From positions 806,001-870,000 of the forward strand of contig CP150551.1 in assembly GCA_049487715.1 (NCBI GenBank): DNA of 64,000 nucleotides, read 5' to 3'. This document shows positions 48,701 through 58,454 of this stretch, piece by piece (the first letter of the stretch is position 1; each line of letters starts with the position of its first letter). A model generated the notes under the pieces. The model ran no database searches and had not been told where the DNA came from. It worked only from the letters and a program-made list of their open reading frames with translations. Source of the DNA: Pycnococcus provasolii. Lineage: Eukaryota; Chlorophyta; Pseudoscourfieldiophyceae; Pseudoscourfieldiales. The translations under genes were made by a program, and so were the position numbers.

Positions 48701-51700
48701 ATGGCTGCGATGCAAGAAGGCCCTGCTGCGTCATCTGAGAAGGAGGAGGAGGAGGAGGAGGAGGAAGACTACGTGGGCTATGGCACGTCAGACGACCTGG
48801 AGGCGTCCTCATCCGACACCTCCTCGTACCTGAGCGATGGCAGGGGCTACGTCACGGACTCGGAAGATGAGTCGGGTGATGAAGGTGAAAGCGATGAAGG
48901 TGAAGAAGACTCCGACGGTGATGACGAAAACAGCTCGGAGGACAGCTACTACACAGATGAAGAAGGAGACCGCGACGAGCTGCCGTTCCCGCGCGACGTC
49001 GGGTACGCCCTAAAAAATGCTGGTGCACTGCGCAAGCAAGGGAAACCCGTGCCGCCGCCGTCAGCGGATACGCTCAAATCTCTGACCGAGTACTTCTCCA
49101 ACGAACGCTGCGAACCGCTGATGTACGGCGGATACATGGAACTTCTGCAGAAACTAGGCGGAACGCCGTCGTCGAAAGATCCTCTCGTGAAGAAAGAAGA
49201 GGCGAACTTCGCTTTCATGTTCCGTCGAGACGAAGATGAAGAGCGAATCAAGAAGGTCGAGGATGAGCGCGTCAAAATGCACATGGTTGACATACGAATG
49301 CTTCGGTATCGTGAGTGGATGGCTTTGCAGAAGGAGCGAGGCCTTGATGCGCGCGCAGTGTGGCTCGAGCGCAACGAAGATACGGACAGGTACTTCGTCA
49401 CCATGTCGGGTGAAGAAAGGAATGACTGGAAGATTGAGGGGTGGACGACGAAAATGGTGCGCGACTCGCGAGACGAAGGTCTGAGTCAGGAACAGCTCGT
49501 CGCATTCGCAAAGACGTGGATGGAGTTCTATCATCATGTGAATCATGATCGCGTCTACTACGGTAGGTCGGAGCATGGCGGTCAGCGCGTCGGCGATGTG
49601 CACACCGCGCAGCACGGCGATGTGAAACTGATATCGATGCAGTTCAGTGAAATCGAAATCAAGAATCAGGCGATCGAGATTCGCAAGAGATACGAGGAAG
49701 AGAACACGCCACTGCCGCCGCCGCGCCAACCGCTGCGCCCAAGCTCCGGTGGAAATCGTCGAAATCGTCGTAACGCAGCGCCTCAATCGTCCAACAAGGA
49801 TGCGCTGGTGAAGACGGCACAATATGCGACGAAGGTGTTGCTCATGATGCTTGATCAGCTCAGCGACGCGGAGGGTGTGGCTAACATCAACATGCACATC
49901 TTTGGGGCGCTGAAGGCTGGCATCCAGGTCGACAGGAATCTCGCTCGCGCCATCGCCGATACGAAGACACTCTCCGCAATCAAGAAGATTCGCTCGGTGA
50001 ATCTCGAATATGCCTTCGCAGCCGAGGCGGACTTGACGCGCTGGCCAGCCGTGAGCTTGCGCCAGCTAGCCGTGTGCTACAATATCGACGAAGTGCTATC
50101 GACGTGCATCGAGGTTCTCAGCAAAACGACGCTGTCGTCGACGTCCATCTACGAGGAGCCAGAGCCTACCCCGGATTTGAAGCTTGCGACGCGCCTGTAC
50201 AAGGCGTGCCTTGACGACTGGATCGGTGGCATAAAGTCCGATCGATCTTTGGTGCGCATCTTCTCGATCATGGCTGTCCAGCATTCCATGAAGTGCTTGC
50301 CTCGCGATTTCGCGATTGCCTTCGTCAAGGATAAGCCGACATTTGCGACTCTGCTCGAAGCCTGTGAGAAGGGGTTTGGGGACGCAAAGAATGAGGGTGA
50401 CGACAGCGACGCGACGGTGAAGATGTGCGAGCGTGCAAGGCGGCGCAATGAACGGCACGAGGAGGAGGCCCGTGTACGTGCAACATCGTTCCTCACATTT
50501 CTGAGTGCTCGTGGCATGGAAGTGAACATGGATGCCTCGCTGGACACGCCAGTAGTCCCTGGACCTCTTGCGCACCTGATGGTCAAACGAGGTGGACTGA
50601 AGATGATGCTGAAGCTTGGCTCTTCATCAGATGCCTTGGTTGCGCGGCAAGCGACCGAGGGATTGTGCCAGCTCACGCGAGTGCGAGACTGCCGTGTGAT
50701 GCTCATGCAGAACGACGGGGTGAACTACATCGAAAAAGCTCTACTGAGCAACGACCCCTACGTCGTTTCGAACACGATGCTCTCGTGCAACCATCTCCTT
50801 TGGGATTCCGAGTGGCGCGAGCCGCTGCATAGTCTTTCCCCGCCGATCGAAGAGACAGCGATGCGCCTCATGTGGTTCGCCGTTCACGTGATCGTGGAGA
50901 AGACTGCAAAGGCGAAGCGAAAGTGGACCAAGAGCAAGTTCCGCGGCGCCTCGAAGCCTGGCGAGCTCATGAGCCTGATTAAAGCGAAGCATGCAGGCGA
51001 AGAGGGGGCAGACGAGGCACTTGCAGAGTACAAGAGGAGGGGCGATGCGTACAAAAATCGGCCTTCGGTGCGGTGGTGGGAGGCGGAGGACAAGAAAATC
51101 TGCACGATCGTTCCATGGCCTTTGCTCATGGCTCCTGGTCGCACGATGATGGTTTTAGCTACGGTGCATCGAGGTAGCAAGGAGATGCTAAATCGCACTT
51201 TGAAGTGCGGGGTCATGTACGCGGCGTCATGCCTGCTTGACGTGCCGTGCGAGGATACCTTCACTGGCGCCTTCAACGCCATTGCCAATGTCGCCGCGAG
51301 TGGAGGATTGGCTTGCATCGGGACGGATGCCTTCCCAGATTGTGATCACGTTGTACATAGCGTGATGTGGGGCATCATAAACACTTCGATGCCTTCGCTG
51401 ACCGGCGGCAAACAGAAACAGTCGCCGACGCAGAGTGACTTCGTCATGATGCGATGTGGAGCGATGCTGTACCACGCACCTGGATTCAAGGCGCACTTCC
51501 GGAAGTTTAACAAGGAAAACCCGGGAATTGAGCCGAACTGGTTCTATAAAAAGTTCTTCGAGGAAGGAGGCTTGTACGGACAATACGCGCGGATCGCTGA
51601 GCGGCCAACGAGAGACGATGATGATGTGCGCGAAGGCGGCAACGCAGGGTGCCGCTCCATGACTGGCCATCTGCGCGCGTGTGGCTTCTGCGCCAAGCTT

Positions 51701-51829
51701 GAGCCGTCGCGTGGCGAATTCAGGAGCTGCGGACAGTGTCGACAGGTGTGGTACTGTGGTCGTGAGTGCCAAAAGGGGCACTGGAAGGTGCACAAGAAGG
51801 AGTGCTCGAAGATGGCTGCTGCGAAATAA
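48701..51829 (+). CDS. MYND zinc-finger protein with ARM-like helical repeats
   Basis: Predicted protein-interaction factor (ATG 48701, 1042 residues). The first 95 residues are extremely acidic (Glu run, Ser/Asp/Glu). The middle is mostly helical, and around residues 620-700 has armadillo-like repeats (LAHLMVKRGGLKMMLKLGSS, then LVARQATEGLCQL). The C-terminus (about 996-1037) is a complete MYND finger: CGFC...CGQC...YCGRECQKGHW...HKKEC, with all eight zinc ligands. MYND fingers bind Pro-rich partners. No SET domain was seen, so it is not a SMYD methyltransferase. ARM-plus-MYND proteins are common in green algae and oomycetes, mostly uncharacterised. It continues straight into the DUF2045-type gene 110 bp downstream. 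Confidence 0.88.
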   Translation: MAAMQEGPAASSEKEEEEEEEEDYVGYGTSDDLEASSSDTSSYLSDGRGYVTDSEDESGDEGESDEGEEDSDGDDENSSEDSYYTDEEGDRDELPFPRDVGYALKNAGALRKQGKPVPPPSADTLKSLTEYFSNERCEPLMYGGYMELLQKLGGTPSSKDPLVKKEEANFAFMFRRDEDEERIKKVEDERVKMHMVDIRMLRYREWMALQKERGLDARAVWLERNEDTDRYFVTMSGEERNDWKIEGWTTKMVRDSRDEGLSQEQLVAFAKTWMEFYHHVNHDRVYYGRSEHGGQRVGDVHTAQHGDVKLISMQFSEIEIKNQAIEIRKRYEEENTPLPPPRQPLRPSSGGNRRNRRNAAPQSSNKDALVKTAQYATKVLLMMLDQLSDAEGVANINMHIFGALKAGIQVDRNLARAIADTKTLSAIKKIRSVNLEYAFAAEADLTRWPAVSLRQLAVCYNIDEVLSTCIEVLSKTTLSSTSIYEEPEPTPDLKLATRLYKACLDDWIGGIKSDRSLVRIFSIMAVQHSMKCLPRDFAIAFVKDKPTFATLLEACEKGFGDAKNEGDDSDATVKMCERARRRNERHEEEARVRATSFLTFLSARGMEVNMDASLDTPVVPGPLAHLMVKRGGLKMMLKLGSSSDALVARQATEGLCQLTRVRDCRVMLMQNDGVNYIEKALLSNDPYVVSNTMLSCNHLLWDSEWREPLHSLSPPIEETAMRLMWFAVHVIVEKTAKAKRKWTKSKFRGASKPGELMSLIKAKHAGEEGADEALAEYKRRGDAYKNRPSVRWWEAEDKKICTIVPWPLLMAPGRTMMVLATVHRGSKEMLNRTLKCGVMYAASCLLDVPCEDTFTGAFNAIANVAASGGLACIGTDAFPDCDHVVHSVMWGIINTSMPSLTGGKQKQSPTQSDFVMMRCGAMLYHAPGFKAHFRKFNKENPGIEPNWFYKKFFEEGGLYGQYARIAERPTRDDDDVREGGNAGCRSMTGHLRACGFCAKLEPSRGEFRSCGQCRQVWYCGRECQKGHWKVHKKECSKMAAAK

Positions 51830-51939
51830 ATGAAATTCGACCAATTAATCTTAAGTAGTCCTCTATGGTCAAACTTGATCAAAATATTAAAAATATTCAA
51901 TCACAGGAACATGCAGGTCGGTGCCGTTGGCCTTAGTCA

Positions 51940-53472
51940 ATGTCAATGCGCCTGTGTGGTAAACCCCGAATAATTTTGGAGCACCCTTGGAGAACCAACC
52001 AGAGAACCAACCCCCAAAATTTCCGCGACGCGTCCCTTGTCAAACCCACCATTGCGACGAGCTCGGAGATGAGCGAAATGTCGCTGACGTCCGGCGTTGC
52101 CAAGGCGGGCGGCGCCGAAGCACCTTCCGCCGTAGACTTCACGTCCAGAACGCACGCGCTCACCTGCGTGCGCAGCCAGTGGATCGACCAACGCAAGCTG
52201 AAAGCTCGGGGAGCACAACCAGCGGAGCAGGCCCAGCAAACGTGCGTGCTCTGGGACCAGGCGAAGTGGCGTGCAGCTTTCGTCGCCGTGCACCTCGGCG
52301 AGGAAAATAGGAGGCGATTCAGCGCGGCTGCAGGACGAGATGACATGGTGTACTATGTGCCCACAGACCAGGACGACGAAGAGAACTCAGCTGGCAGCTC
52401 GGTACAGCTGGAGGTTCGAAGGTGGACGGTGCAGCTGCCGGAGTCGGTGCTCGCACGCGCCACGGAAGTTGACTGGATGAGGAGCGTGTTCGTTAACCTC
52501 GCGGCGTGCGCGCGCTACCGACTGACTGTCGCCGTAGCGGCGCACGACGCGCTGCACGCCGTCTCGTCGTCTGATGCGAACAAGAAGCAGCCAGCGCAGC
52601 GCGTGTCGCTCACATGCTACGCGTCGCCGTTCGCGCGCGCCGCGCTCGGCGACGCGTCTTTCCTCGCCGGCGGGCGCGAGACAGACGACTCCATGCTTCC
52701 AGCGCCAGGTTTGGTGGGCGGGGCGGGCAGCTGGATCTCCAGGAGCTGGGGTGCACTGACGCGCGGCGCCGCGCCAAGCGCCCAGCTGAACGACTCGGGC
52801 GCGAATGGAACGGCGTTTGCGCCTTGTTTTCCAAACCTTGCGTTCGCCGTGGAGGAGACCGACGGAGATGAGAGCGCTGTAGCGATGACATTGGACGGCG
52901 CGTCGGACTGCTTCTGCGTCGTGCTTCGATGCAACTTCCCAGCTGCATCAGCCGAGACGTCGTCGTCTGCGTCGGTGGAGACCGCCTTCGTTCTCGAGCG
53001 CCCAACGCCGCCGGCGACGCTCTTCAGCGGGTTCGTGCGTCGCTCGCAGCTTATTGATGCCCTCCTGCTCAAGAGGAGAATGAATGCTCGCAACAGGAAT
53101 GGCGCGGGTGACGCCCTTGGCATCATAGCAAAGCCCGCGGCGGCACTCGTTCGCGGTCTTGCCGGTGCCTTCCATCGCGGGCAAGCACCCGAAAGCTCAA
53201 CTAATGGCTCGACGGCGGTGGCAACGACGTCGTCGGAACCGCCCACCGCCACGCATGTGCGGATGAAGGGCCCAGGTGGACGCGGTGGTGCGGATGTCAG
53301 CGTCGAAGCACGTGCTTCAGAACTTGATCGCGTCGCCGATCCTGCGAACAAGGACGAGCCGCCACCGTCGATGCGGTGCTCGTTGCTGCACATCCGATTG
53401 CCCTGGGACGCCCTTATGGATGCCCTTCTGCCCGCCGCGGATACGCCGGTACTGGAGCGCGTGTTCTTCTAA
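51940..53472 (+). CDS. KIAA0930 (DUF2045) family protein
   Basis: Conserved eukaryotic family without known biochemical role. ATG 51940 (510 residues); ATG 52069 is a possible alternative. The match is by order of motifs: RDDMVYYVP early (human DDMLFYV), then VEVxRR-type VQLEVRRWTVQLP, DWMRSVFVNL (human DWEESVCLNL), FPNLAFAVEE (human YPNIFFMID), CFCVVLRCN, VRMKGPGGRGGADVSVE (human VRMKGPQGKGHAEMAV), and near the end LLHIRLPWDALMDALLP (human LTYVTLPLHRILTDIL). This correspondence was recalled, not searched. The middle holds a disordered insert. TGTAA is at 53493-53497, about 20 nt after the stop. Confidence 0.75.
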   Translation: MSMRLCGKPRIILEHPWRTNQRTNPQNFRDASLVKPTIATSSEMSEMSLTSGVAKAGGAEAPSAVDFTSRTHALTCVRSQWIDQRKLKARGAQPAEQAQQTCVLWDQAKWRAAFVAVHLGEENRRRFSAAAGRDDMVYYVPTDQDDEENSAGSSVQLEVRRWTVQLPESVLARATEVDWMRSVFVNLAACARYRLTVAVAAHDALHAVSSSDANKKQPAQRVSLTCYASPFARAALGDASFLAGGRETDDSMLPAPGLVGGAGSWISRSWGALTRGAAPSAQLNDSGANGTAFAPCFPNLAFAVEETDGDESAVAMTLDGASDCFCVVLRCNFPAASAETSSSASVETAFVLERPTPPATLFSGFVRRSQLIDALLLKRRMNARNRNGAGDALGIIAKPAAALVRGLAGAFHRGQAPESSTNGSTAVATTSSEPPTATHVRMKGPGGRGGADVSVEARASELDRVADPANKDEPPPSMRCSLLHIRLPWDALMDALLPAADTPVLERVFF

Positions 53473-53858
53473 TCACGGTGAGTTAACTTTCCTGTAATGT
53501 AGTACTAAGAAATTTAGAGATTGTTCGATTTTTAGAAAAAGACGTCCATCTGTCACAGACTCACAGGAGTCACAGTTAAAGAATTATTGGCGGACGTTGT
53601 TGGGTGGTAGGAAGTACCCAACAACCCTTGCACGGACTTCAGGCTTTTCCTGTGCGGTGTTTTATCTCCATGAATTAAGGTGGTCAAGGAGTACTATGAT
53701 CCTGATTGCTCCATCAAGGAGCTTGATGAAATCGTCGAGAAAAAGATTTGTCCGAGCTTCCCATCGGTAAGTTAGGGTGGGACATCATAGTGAAACCGAG
53801 GGAACTTCGCCGCTCGTGGCCGCTACACTGTACCAAGTTATCCAGAAGAACTAACCAA
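53473..53858. other. Intergenic region with possible 5' exon
   Basis: A consensus donor GTAAGT is at 53767-53772 and an acceptor-like CAG at 53843-53845. The 79-nt gap would join an ATG near 53696 in frame to the gene that starts at 53859. Otherwise AT-rich, with nothing recognised. Confidence 0.4.
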
Positions 53859-54773
53859 ATGTCATGCACGTCGCGCTACCTGCGATGTCTCGACCGCTGC
53901 GTCGTCAACTCGTGGGAGTGCACGGTCGCACCGGGTCGCGCTCTCTCCTTCCACCGCGAGGGCTTCGGCGTCACGGACAAGTACATACGCACGCTGAACA
54001 CGGGAGACATCGTGCTCTTCCGCTTCTCAGAGCAGGCGACACGACCAGGGACGTTCGCAGTCTCCGCCTGTCCGTGGGGCCACGTGGGACTCATTTATGT
54101 TGAGCCGAAGTCTGGAGAGCGGTATGTGATCGACTCAACAGGATACCGCCACTACGACTTCTGCGTAAGGTGCCTCGACTTTGGCGTGACGCCGAGCGAC
54201 GAGTGGCGTGCATCTTCTGGGCCGCAAATGTTCAAGTTCGTAGATTTCTACGAAGCACACGCAAAGCAGGGTGGGCACGTCAGCAAAACTCCGGCGAGGG
54301 GCAATCGGCCTGGCCGTCCATGGCGTGTCGAGCGTGTCGCGGTGCGTCGCTTGCTCAAGCCGCTCGACACGCACCAGAAGACGGCACTAACTGAGGAGAT
54401 CGCGCGCCTACGTGATACCCCTTACGAGGAGTCCAAGGAGGAGCTATTCAACGCCGCGGTGGACATATGCGACTGCCTCGGCATGTGCCGCAACGACGGC
54501 ACGGACCCGAACAGCTTGAAAAGCCTCTTCTGCGCGGAGTTAGCAAGCCACCTGCTCATGTGCGCGGGCGTTCTGGACAAGTATCCGCAAGGCCCGCCGG
54601 CGAGCGAGTACTACCTTTCCGACTTTGCGAGCGAGTCGGGCAGCAACGTGAGCGCTCCGTGCGGGTGTTGTATTTTCTCGTGGATGTGGAAGCACAGCTT
54701 AGGGTCGAATGTGGGCGTCAACAAGTACTACGGGAGAGAAGAGGTGCTCGCGTGGCCTCGAGGTACATCATGA
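53859..54773 (+). CDS. Permuted NlpC/P60 (papain-like, YiiX/DUF830-type) enzyme
   Basis: Cysteine-type amidase or peptidase of the permuted NlpC/P60 clan. ATG 53859 (304 residues); upstream in-frame codons start with TTG, and a spliced first exon is possible. The early part holds LNTGDIVLFRF and the catalytic His in WGHVGLIYVE, followed by YVIDST. A long insert leads to the catalytic Cys in LFCAELASHLL about 160 residues later, the His-before-Cys order of this clan. In eukaryotes such proteins are often membrane-linked acyl or peptide hydrolases with unknown substrates. The C-terminal Cys-rich CGCCIFSW could be palmitoylated. Specific substrate not predictable. Confidence 0.75.
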   Translation: MSCTSRYLRCLDRCVVNSWECTVAPGRALSFHREGFGVTDKYIRTLNTGDIVLFRFSEQATRPGTFAVSACPWGHVGLIYVEPKSGERYVIDSTGYRHYDFCVRCLDFGVTPSDEWRASSGPQMFKFVDFYEAHAKQGGHVSKTPARGNRPGRPWRVERVAVRRLLKPLDTHQKTALTEEIARLRDTPYEESKEELFNAAVDICDCLGMCRNDGTDPNSLKSLFCAELASHLLMCAGVLDKYPQGPPASEYYLSDFASESGSNVSAPCGCCIFSWMWKHSLGSNVGVNKYYGREEVLAWPRGTS

Positions 54774-55130
54774 CAAGCAAGAACGTGACACGTTACTGAG
54801 CACGTCACAGCACAGTGTATACTGTACCTCGAATTTTAATGTGTAGCCTGTACGACTTGAATTTACAAACCTCACAGCTTTCATCATCAAAGATACAGCA
54901 AGATACGGTGAGTGGGTGAGTGAGATACGCTGTTTCACACGCCATCACACGCACAACACGCACTTGAGCACCTCACTTGAGCTGTCGGTGGCTACTCTAG
55001 CTAGCGCATTCATGCATGCCACCCGGAAGACATGCAACGAGGTATCCCCCGGCCCAGGTGAAATGGGTGAGGTTTGGCGCCGTCCCCCCCTCCCCCCTCC
55101 CCCTCCCCCATTTTCACACTTCGTCCATCC
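54774..55130. other. Intergenic region before uS15
   Basis: Includes TATACTGTACC (about 54824) and a long CT-rich tract (about 55083-55110) immediately before the uS15 start. No gene supported. Confidence 0.45.
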
Positions 55131-55817
55131 ATGTCGGCGCTCCTCGCGCTTTTGCGTCGCGGTGCTCTGCCTGCCCGTGCCTGTGCCGGGTGTGCCTGTG
55201 CCTGTGCTTACGGTGGTGGTGGTGGTGTGGCGGCGCCTGCTTCCTTTCAGGCGCCTGCCTCCATAGGCTGGTTCTCTTCCGCTGGTGGTGCACATGGGGG
55301 TGGTGGTGGTCGCGGGTTTGCGTCATCGGCAACCACGCCGAACGAACCGAAGGCGGCGCAGGACGCTGCTCCCGAAGAGCGCGACGGAACGGAGGATGAG
55401 GATGAGATGACAGACACGAGAGGCGTGGCGCTCGTCGACCTCGTCAGCAGCACCGCACACCTGCCACGTGGGGCGAAAATGAAGCTCGAGAGAGAGGAGT
55501 TCTGCAAGCCGTTTAAACGCCACGACGCGGACTGCGGCTCCGCGGGGTACCAAATCGCCATGCAGACGAAGGCGATCCAACAACTGACGGGGCACATGAA
55601 GGATCACCGGCAAGACAAGCTCGCTCTGCGAATGATGCAGACGAGGGTGAATAACCGCAAGAGGATGATGAAGTACCTCCGACGTGACCAGCCGGACGAG
55701 TACGCTCGCGTCATCACAGCGCTCGGTCTTCGCGACGTCGTTAAGCCGAATATCGTAGCGCAGCAAAGAAGAGATGTTGACAAAAAGTTTAACAAGCCAA
55801 GTAAGAAGAAAAGGTAA
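55131..55817 (+). CDS. Organellar ribosomal protein uS15
   Basis: Small-subunit rRNA-binding protein of mitochondrion or plastid. ATG 55131 (228 residues); the in-frame TTG start upstream is ignored. The N-terminal 85 residues (Arg/Ala/Cys/Gly-rich, no acids at first) act as a presequence-like leader. A S15 domain follows from about residue 130: FKRHDADCGSAGYQIAMQTK, LTGHMKDHRQDKLALRMM, NNRKRMMKYLRRDQPDEYA and ALGLRD. The C-terminus is Lys-rich. Bacterial uS15 is 89 residues, so the rest is leader and linker. It converges with the SFI1-like gene, 67 bp apart. Confidence 0.9.
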   Translation: MSALLALLRRGALPARACAGCACACAYGGGGGVAAPASFQAPASIGWFSSAGGAHGGGGGRGFASSATTPNEPKAAQDAAPEERDGTEDEDEMTDTRGVALVDLVSSTAHLPRGAKMKLEREEFCKPFKRHDADCGSAGYQIAMQTKAIQQLTGHMKDHRQDKLALRMMQTRVNNRKRMMKYLRRDQPDEYARVITALGLRDVVKPNIVAQQRRDVDKKFNKPSKKKR

Positions 55818-55884
55818 AAGTGGAAAACCTTTTAACCTTTTTTTACATTTGATAGAAAAAAGAATGAATGGATGGATGGATGGG

Positions 55885-57270
55885 TTAAGCTGCTTTGTTT
55901 GGTGCCGCCGCACCTTTCTTTATGCGCGCAGCCCACTTCGCCTGTATGTAATTCTTCCACACCTTCCAGCCTCGCCTTTGATTGAGCGTGCGCGCAAATT
56001 CAACCGCCCTCGTCGTTGACTGGCTTATCCGCATGTGCCAGTACCTGTTAGTTTCCCAAGATTTCTTCCACGTTCGGAACGACGAAACGACGAGGTGGCG
56101 TTTGTACTGTGCCTGCGCAGCCTTCTCTTCCTGCTCCGCTTTCTTCGCCGCGGCGAGACTTTTCTGCATTGCTGTACGCCGAGTCTCAATCCACCTCAGC
56201 TCTTTCATCGCAGAATGGATCCTTCGCGAGCTTGCTTGAATTTTTCGTTGGTCAACTTCCTCAAGCCACTTGCCAATGTGAGGCTGGCTCTGCCACTCGC
56301 GCAGCTCCTCCTTTCCATAAGGTCTTGCGGAATCTGCCCGCTTCATGACGGACGACGAACGCCTGGACCCGCCAACGTCGACGACGCTCACGCTCAAGGT
56401 GAGTTGCCCACGCTGCGGATCGTCTTCTTGCGGGCTCGACGACGACGTGAAGCCAAGCGAGCTGTGGCTGCGAGGCTGTCGAAACGCTGACGGCGTCCCT
56501 GGCCGTGAAACGGGCGTCGCCGGCCTGCTGTACGTTGTGTAGAACCACTCGCTTGGTCGTCGAGGCCACGGCACGAGTCCATCCGCGCTAGGTGCTCTCA
56601 TGTCCCCATGAGGTGACGCGAGCCATCTGTACGGGTCAACCCTTTCACCGTTCATGGACATCGACGAGCGAGGGCGCACGTTCGCTCCATATGCGAAGTT
56701 TTCGTCCGCACTTCCTGGCCTTGCTGGAAAGGTTTTGCTCTTTGCGGTGTTCACCCACGGCGGCACATACGTCGGCGCCTTTCTCCTCGTTTTCTCCCTG
56801 CCCATCGAGCGTGCCCTGTGCTCTGCGTACAGGCTGCGCGGCTGCCTGCTCGCGAGAGGGTCACCTGCGTACATCATAGCTGAGGTGACGTACGCGCCCG
56901 ACGGCCCGTATCCAGGCCGTGTCGACGACGGCCTCGACCTCAGCTTTCTTGCGGAGCCACTTTGTCGCTGTGACTGCGATGAACCTGGCCGTGCGCCCGG
57001 CGTGGAGACTGGCGTGCGCAGCGTACTGCCTTCTTTGTGAGGTAGCCTGAGCTGAAGGTTCGGCCCTGACGAGTCCCACGTGGGAGGGGAGCGAGGTCGC
57101 GCGGTGCCCTCCCGTTGTGCGTTTAGTGGCGGCATGCTTTTTGGTTGCTGTGCTTGCGACACAGTTGCGGCCGGCTGGTTGTCGTCAAGGCTGGCCGTGG
57201 CGTTTGCAGCGAGAGGCGCCGACGCTGCTAATGCCGCTGGTGCAGGTGCCGCGTCGTCGGCGTCGGCCAT
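55885..57270 (-). CDS. Hypothetical basic protein with SFI1-like repeats
   Basis: No firm family. ATG 57270 (461 residues). The N-terminal 300 residues are disordered and rich in Pro, Ser and Arg. From about residue 325 the chain is helical: GKWLEEVDQRKIQ, then a Lys/Glu/Ala coiled coil. Two regularly spaced Trp-containing helices follow (FRTWKKSWETNRYWHMR and RRGWKVWKNYIQAKWAAR, separated by AVEFARTLNQ). The F-x2-W-K...A-x-x-F-A...W-x-x-W spacing resembles SFI1 repeats that bind centrin, so a centrosome or basal-body role is possible but inferred. The TGTAA complement lies at 55843-55847, about 40 nt past the stop. Confidence 0.62.
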   Translation of the reverse strand: MADADDAAPAPAALAASAPLAANATASLDDNQPAATVSQAQQPKSMPPLNAQREGTARPRSPPTWDSSGPNLQLRLPHKEGSTLRTPVSTPGARPGSSQSQRQSGSARKLRSRPSSTRPGYGPSGAYVTSAMMYAGDPLASRQPRSLYAEHRARSMGREKTRRKAPTYVPPWVNTAKSKTFPARPGSADENFAYGANVRPRSSMSMNGERVDPYRWLASPHGDMRAPSADGLVPWPRRPSEWFYTTYSRPATPVSRPGTPSAFRQPRSHSSLGFTSSSSPQEDDPQRGQLTLSVSVVDVGGSRRSSSVMKRADSARPYGKEELREWQSQPHIGKWLEEVDQRKIQASSRRIHSAMKELRWIETRRTAMQKSLAAAKKAEQEEKAAQAQYKRHLVVSSFRTWKKSWETNRYWHMRISQSTTRAVEFARTLNQRRGWKVWKNYIQAKWAARIKKGAAAPNKAA

Positions 57271-58454
57271 GTCTTGAAGTGAATACTGTGCGGCCTAAGG
57301 TTGCCTTGTCGCGGCCTAAGCTCACGAAACTACGATACGTTAAGATAGTTATGTTCGATGAGATGGAAAAATGTCGGGAGGCCGTCTGTTTGTGTCGGCT
57401 GGAGTCTTACTGGAGTCGTCGACCACCTTGCAGTTCTTTCCCCCTGGTTATTGCCTGACCCGACCGAGTCGCCTGTCTGTCTTAACCTTTTAGACGGTCG
57501 CTCGCACGAGAGACAGGTACGAGAGACCTGGAAAGTGGAAACGGAACAACACAACGCCCTCAATCGCTCCTGAGAACGCGAGAACGCCAAACATGGGTTG
57601 TTTTCTAGAGGTACTGTAAGTTATCGTAAAGTCCAAGCCAAGACTAGGGTACGTGATCGAAGGCGTGAGCGAAGACTTCGTGATTTCACATAGTCTAGTC
57701 TAATTATAGGTATAACGTTAGGGCACCTGGCTAGGGCAGTGGGAAATTGGCTCGGGATGCCTCGGCATATGTACAGTAGGTGGGAGGAATACACCTGAGG
57801 TATACTGGGTAGTGGGTACTAACTGGTACATGGGAAATCCGGAACCCCTAAAGCCTTTATCAGGAACCCTAACCCTGAACCCTCCTGGCAGCCTGACAGC
57901 CTGGCAGCCTGGAGAGAAATCGAAACCGACGTGTCCACATTGTTCTCGAGAAGCCTCTCGCATGGTCTCTCTTGGTCCCGTCCCGCACTCCCTACTAAGG
58001 TTAGTCCCTAGCCCTACTAGCCTTAACCCTAACCCGCACCCCTTTAATCGCTGATCCAGATTCGCCTTTAAAGGCATGCCAACGCTGATAACGTTGGGCA
58101 CGATATCTACAGCTGGACAAGACTCCACCGAGGCACCGACTCCACTTTTTATCCGTCATAGTCCGAGTCAACACCGCCGCTCTGTCCCTGGCCGCCTGGC
58201 CTGGGAACCCCAGGCCTGCACGAGGGGAACCTAGGTGGCCTTAGCAAATAAATGGTATCAGCCACCCATGAAAGAAAGAATCAACTATCAGCCACTCTGG
58301 CTTGGCCGCGTGGGTCAGGGGAAGGTGGCCTTAGCCCTTAAACCTTTAGGCGTCTCGTACTGAACTGAACTTCTCGTATCGTTTCCCTCGCTCGTTCTCG
58401 TTTCATTCGTTCCAACAAGCAAAAGTGTCTTAACAGCAGGCAGGCGGTCAGTCT
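57271..58454. promoter_or_regulatory. Divergent intergenic region, SFI1-like / Cache receptor
   Basis: About 1.2 kb without a supportable gene. It contains CCCTAA-type units near 57863-57882 and 58023-58034, TACTGTA at about 57612 and TACAGTA at about 57772. The repeated CAGCCTG near 57890-57912 is a short local duplication. Confidence 0.45.
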
